A stretch of 64,000 nt of DNA from Nageia nagi. Its lineage: Eukaryota > Pinophyta. A program made the position numbers and the translations under genes. The DNA is taken from positions 34,100,001 through 34,164,000 of the forward strand of contig JBITNC010000001.1 of assembly GCA_050084985.1 (NCBI GenBank). The letters run 5' to 3'. This document shows positions 59,540-64,000 of this stretch, piece after piece. The notes under the pieces were generated by a model. The model was not told where the DNA came from. It did not search any database and saw only the letters and a program-made list of their open reading frames with translations. Each line of letters starts with the position of its first letter. The first letter of the stretch is position 1.

Positions 59540-60640
59540 CTAGGATATGCCTTTCAAACTAATTGCATGCAATATTATTGAACTCACTCAATGAAATCAC
59601 AACATCCAAAGTAAAGGAATTACCTTGTGGTAGACCTTCAAGATGAATTTCTAGGGGTGCTCACTTGCTCTTGGTTCCATTTTTCCCTCTTACAACTTCA
59701 ACAAATGTTGAAGTTGCAGAATGAACCCCAATCATATTAAAAGGTGGCAAACCTGCATAAGGAAGAGATTGTATTAATAAATGATATTGCAACAAAAAAT
59801 CTTACTCAATTTCCAAGAAGAAAGGCAATGTGACGGCGAAGTAGGGCTAAAATCTTCAATCCTTAAGTTCAACTTCCACTTCAACTCTCCATTTTTCTTT
59901 AACCCAAAATTCTAGGCCCAACATTATTTGGATATTTTTTTTATGGGAAAGAAAGGTACTCATAATAATGACATACAATTTGGATAGTAGATGTATGCAA
60001 GTTTTAACTAAGAATAAATTTAAAAGTATAAGACTATGATTATAACCTACTTATCAATATAAATAAATATCTTAAACTTATAAATTAAATTTAAAGCAAT
60101 TATAATTTTAATAACAATTTATAGATAAATATCTTTTAACATCTTTTTATACCTATTGGTTTGTAGGACCTATCAAAGTTTGTTTAGAAGTAAACATATA
60201 TCAATTAAGTATTTCAATGATTGTTTCTCATATAATGAAAACTATTGAACAATGTACATATATAATTCCAAGAAAAATAAGAATAATACCAAGGATACTC
60301 ACACCAACCTAATGAAAATAAATCATTAACATAAAAATTATAGATCTAGATCAAGCACAATATGATGATTTTTGTTAAAATATCAAATCAATAACTTATC
60401 ACTTCTTGCCAGGGGATTTGGTAGATAATTGAGGTGTGATGGCACCAACATTGAACATCTCAAATTCTAGTCTCACCTCCTACATTGGTGATATTTATAA
60501 ACTCTTGATAGGTCCTACAAACCAATAGATTTAAAGGATGCTAAATGCTGAATTTTCCTTTATTAGTGTTTCACAAAATATTAGAAAAATATTAATTTTA
60601 GTAAATATAAAAAATTGCCAAACAATAAGCTTCTACTGTT
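59540..60640. other. No gene seen; probable 5' part of the LINE and flank
   Basis: AT-rich DNA with stops in all frames. The LINE's 5' end probably lies near 59900 but is not marked by any clear boundary. Confidence 0.4.
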
Positions 60641-60815
60641 GGCCTAATAACAACGAATCCTGTAATGAGAATTCATAGCCAACTTAACAATAATATATCT
60701 TTTGCAACGAGAATCTGTAGCTAACCCAACAATAATGAATCCTATAGCAAGAATCTATCAATGATCCAAAAATAACAAATCTCATAGTAGGAATCCGATA
60801 CTATCCCGATTGCAA
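60641..60815. repeat. Degenerate ~42-bp tandem repeat
   Basis: About four units of the form 'AACAATAAYRAATCCTRTARYRAGAATC', with gene-free DNA on both sides. Confidence 0.5.
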
Positions 60816-62080
60816 TGAATTCACTACCCCAAACTCTTATACTTATCCCTCCTCTACTTTACATAACTCCTTCAAATACAACATCTGCAGCCTCTTCTTG
60901 TGAAGCTTCAACCTCAACCTTGCACCAACAACAAGTAATTCAATTGCAAATAGGGGAGAAGTTGAGAACCCTTCCACTAAGACTTACTCTTGATATTTTT
61001 AAGCACATCTAGGACATAGTGAGACTGACAATTAGCAGAGTGCATTTGGACATGTTTAGGAGGATGGATTGCAAATGAAAGAAAAAATTGGAGGATACTC
61101 ATAACTATAAAAATGAGCCTATGGAGATCTCTAAGAACGAGGAGGATGTTATTCATAGAGGCGAAGTCCACCACCATATCCAAAGACTAGTGAATGAGGA
61201 AAACTCAAGGTCGACCCAAACCCTAGGTCTTTGGCAATGACACACTTTCAAAATGCTGAAATGATACAAAGCTCTAGTGGAAGAAGTTCTAACTTTAGGT
61301 TTAAAGATGAAAACTATGGTGGTGAATCCCTAGAAAGAACACAAATGATCCTCGCTAAAATCCAAAGGCAAATTGATGAGCTCGAACGTTGGTTGCAGAA
61401 GATTTAAACCTACAATTTTTTTTAATCTAATGTTAAGTCAATTTGCTTGAAAAGGCATATAGAACTATTAAACCATGGGTCGAAGGATGTTGAGTTTTGA
61501 ACTTGGATCTCTATTATGGAAATTACCCACTTAACAAATTCAAGTTATGTGGACAGACTTTACCTTTCATTTGTCTGTTAAAAATTATCTATTACAATAT
61601 TTTTCTTCTTTTAATATTTTCAATTTATTAAATATCATGGATTTCTTTCATAGTATTAAAATACAATTTTTGATGTTGGAATATTGAAATGCTATTAATT
61701 ATAATAAAATATTTCTTATTGCCATCTCAATGAATACATATTTGTAAATTTATTGCATTTTTAATTGGTAAATGGAGAACTTAATAAAATGTCATACTAG
61801 TAAAAAAATAATGAATGATATTATCTTGAAAAGAATGATAAAAAAATAAAAATCATATTCAAATTGTTATTATTATTTTTAATTAAAATTGTCATCATCC
61901 GTTACTCGCATGCATGACATAACATGAATCTTCCCTTATCTCTACGTACAATACTTAATCTCTTTCCTTATCTGAACATACAATGCTTTACTCAATCTCT
62001 CTCCTTGTTATACGAATCTTGTATATAAATATAATTAATAAAACTATTTATTTTTAAATAATATTGAAATCCGAAATTTG
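60816..62080. other. No supported gene
   Basis: A plus-strand reading (60815-61012 and on to about 61400) is glutamate/lysine-rich between many stops and may be an old TE remnant that I cannot name. The rest is AT-rich. Confidence 0.4.
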
Positions 62081-62521
62081 AAAACTGAAGTCACCCACTC
62101 CATATAAAATAATTTGGACATTATCTATAGCATGGGTTGCTGGAGACAATCCTTACGAGACGACACCACCTAATCAAAGTTCAGACATTAGTTTTTATGA
62201 TAAATATAATATGTATTTATTTGATGGCGAGCTCCATTTCAAAAGTTTTTCTTAATTTTTCAATTAAAATCCGTGCCGAGAAGTCCAGCGAATATCCCCA
62301 TTTCTGGGAATAATACAACATAATAAAATGTTCCTTACGTATCTGAACCTAACTTTTCAAATGCCACGGGAAGCTTCTAGCCCAAGAAAAATCTGCTTAC
62401 TGGTAGACCAAATCGTTGCTCGTTGACTACTGTAGAGGGTTTCTCGCATTCTTTCACGAGATCCAAATATTTAAAAGAACGTATTGTCTACATGTTCATC
62501 TTCACTGTCTTTTATTGTTGA
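62081..62521 (+). promoter_or_regulatory. Promoter-like patch
   Basis: Less AT-rich, with CpGs. It has a GAAGCTTC heat-shock-element-like word (62370-62377), a W-box core TTGAC (62423-62427) and TATTTAAAA (62468-62476) about 45 bp upstream of an ATG. The evidence is motif-level only. Confidence 0.3.
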
Positions 62522-62644
62522 ATGTTTGGAGATGTTTTTCCTATACAAGAAGATTATGATGACAAGGGGAAGACTAAACCCATGACTTATTACTTAGCTT
62601 GCACACAAGGGTTTAGAATAGTCATATTATTATCTAGAACTTAG
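62522..62644 (+). CDS. Short 40-codon frame downstream of a promoter-like patch, doubtful
   Basis: It starts M-F-G-D-V-F-P-I-Q-E-D-Y and ends after R-I-V-I-L-L-S-R-T. I recognise no family. Its acidic then hydrophobic composition and position after a TATA-like word could mean a first exon or truncated gene, but the length is within chance. Confidence 0.2.
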   Translation: MFGDVFPIQEDYDDKGKTKPMTYYLACTQGFRIVILLSRT

Positions 62645-63351
62645 CAACATCTTCAACACCTTAATATAAAATAATCAAATCTGTAAGAAACTTAAGAAGT
62701 TATTTATTTGTGATATTCTAAATCTATCTCATATTAACAAATGTTAAAATTTATTTTTCAAAATGTTTTATGTGTATTGTTGTTTGATTATGTGACAAAC
62801 TTTTATAATTTGTAGCATAGTTTACAAATATGATTTTTTTATAAGTACGATTTGGGGTTAAATTTTTAAATTCGGTAAAAATTTAAGAGAAAATTTTGCA
62901 ACATAAAAAATAACAAATTTGCTTAAAAAAGAGTAAAAAGAAGGGAAAAATGATAAATTTTGAAAAACTTTATGGCAAAAAAATAACAAATTCTGATAAA
63001 AGATGATAATTTCATGAAAAATGTGGTACATTAAAAAATATAATAATGTGCATTTTTTTTTAATATCTTTCTATAGAATATGCTTATCTATTTACCATAA
63101 ATAATTAACTCATTCCCATATGGGCTATATCATCTACCAAAATATTCATGACATGAAATTTAAACAAAATGATAGTAGATCACAATTCATGTTTATAAAT
63201 CATAACATCTATATATGGAAATAAAAGTCATCTACAAAATATATGTCAAATGTTTACTCATAAAGTCATAAGTACACTATCTCATATTGCAACTGAGTGT
63301 TAGGTACCAACAAGTACATAATTATTAAATACAATGTTAAGGATCAAGGCA
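62645..63351. other. AT-rich, no gene seen
   Basis: No frame or motif of note on either strand. Confidence 0.55.
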
Positions 63352-63876
63352 TCAATGTGGATGGTTTGAGGCTCTAGCCCTTTTTTTAGTTAATTGACCA
63401 CTAGTACCATTGCCATGTGCTCCACTAGTAGGTGTAGCAAGAGAAGGGGCTCTTGTAGCGATGGGAGTACTAATACGAGTAGGTAATCCTTTAAGACTTT
63501 GTTGTATCTTGAGCCTCATTATCTGGTAACAAACAAGTGGTTTATCATCATCAGGCTTAGTCTCAATGTTAGGATCAAGCTCAAGTTGACGTCCAACACC
63601 AAAGTCCATAATAAGAGGTATTGAATCATCATTAGGATACAAATCCTCAAAGTACGATAATTATTTTTATTTCGCATCCTCCTCCTCCATTCTTGCAAGT
63701 TTATTTATCTTCTCCTCCAACTCAAGCCATTTAGATTGAAACTCCTCCTATAATTATTTATGTAGATCTCCCACTATGTCACATGGAGGTACATCACTAA
63801 ATGAGGGATCAATTGAAGACAAGTTAATGGTATCATCAGCATACTTCTTTTGGAGTTGCCTCACATAAAATCGCAT
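63352..63876 (-). pseudogene. Unrecognised broken gene
   Basis: A single minus-strand frame runs from M-R-F-Y-V-R-Q-L-Q-K-K (63876) to a stop at 63352, with four internal stops. A coiled-coil-like stretch (W-L-E-L-E-E-K-I-N-K-L-A-R) follows the first two stops. The C-terminus is Thr/Ser/Gly-rich and ends with K-K-R-A-R-A, which could be a nuclear localisation signal. Four stops in a frame that otherwise stays coherent argue for a former gene. It may be a transposon-associated protein, but I cannot assign a family. Confidence 0.4.
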
Positions 63877-64000
63877 GTTGATATAGATATATACGATATC
63901 ATTTTCAACCTAATAATATTAAGAAAATTTCATGATAATGAGAATTGAAAAGTGTCCATTGAATATTGAAAGTTAAAAAGAATCAAATTGCTATCCTGTT
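63877..64000. other. Window edge, no gene seen
   Basis: A possible minus-strand acceptor (TATTATTAG before GTTGAAAATG, near 63910) could mean the gene at its left continues beyond the window. Confidence 0.3.

Larger units (their letters stand above)
43070..59900 (-). mobile_element. Decayed L1-type LINE, interrupted by a Copia array and an LTR-like insert
   Basis: On the minus strand the order is an ORF1-like DUF4283 block (59539-59191), endonuclease start (near 58490), endonuclease continuation (47860 down), RT (45880 down) and a zf-RVT block (near 43900). This is standard plant L1 order. The Copia array (47866-58202) splits the endonuclease region. An LTR-like insert (46392-47139) lies between endonuclease and RT. 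All frames are broken. Outer limits are approximate: I see no clean tail or target duplication. Confidence 0.75.

Overview
This window looks like nuclear DNA from a land plant, most likely a seed plant with a large, repeat-rich genome. It is strongly AT-rich and holds old, broken Ty3/Gypsy, Ty1/Copia and LINE retrotransposons nested in one another. One long intact reading frame is clearly a plant HSPRO/Hs1pro-1 family protein. A gymnosperm is a reasonable guess from the repeat style, but the sequence does not prove it. I saw no tRNA, rRNA, CRISPR or prokaryotic features.

Layout. (1) About 0.9-34.0 kb is a single nested stack. The oldest unit, called element A here, has ~1.8 kb LTRs that begin TGTRRACACCC on the minus strand: the left LTR at 917-2703, and the right LTR split into 15630-16103 and 32737-34028. 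Its right LTR was interrupted by element C (16104-32736; ~737-bp LTRs; gag on the minus strand). The A interior was interrupted by a complete but decayed Ty3/Gypsy element on the plus strand (4869-13571). Element C was in turn interrupted by a Copia element (18350-26527, minus strand). The left LTR of A is an uninterrupted counterpart of the split right LTR. Both A and C carry a degenerate plant mobile domain (PMD) gene on the plus strand, and in C this is antisense to gag. No pol is recognisable in either.

(2) About 34.0-43.0 kb is the only gene-like island. It has a CpG-rich patch with two CACGTGGC boxes (36.1-36.5 kb), a TATA box near 38.88 kb, a probable 5' UTR intron (39027-40144) and the intact HSPRO coding region (40193-41725).

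(3) About 43.1-59.9 kb is a decayed L1-type LINE on the minus strand. Its endonuclease region was split by a 10.3-kb Copia array arranged LTR-internal-LTR-internal-LTR (47866-58202), flanked by one GAGGG target duplication. The two internal units are nearly identical, lack most of gag, and carry a ~220-bp foreign fragment that sits in phase with the protease.

(4) About 59.9-64.0 kb is mostly featureless AT-rich DNA. It has a small tandem repeat, a promoter-like patch upstream of a 40-codon frame (62.1-62.6 kb), and an unrecognised broken minus-strand gene at the right end.

By eye, LTR divergence falls from A and C (roughly 15%), through the Gypsy element (roughly 7%), to the Copia elements (a few percent or less). 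This fits the nesting order. The TE genes are all disabled; HSPRO is the only gene here that appears able to encode a functional protein.
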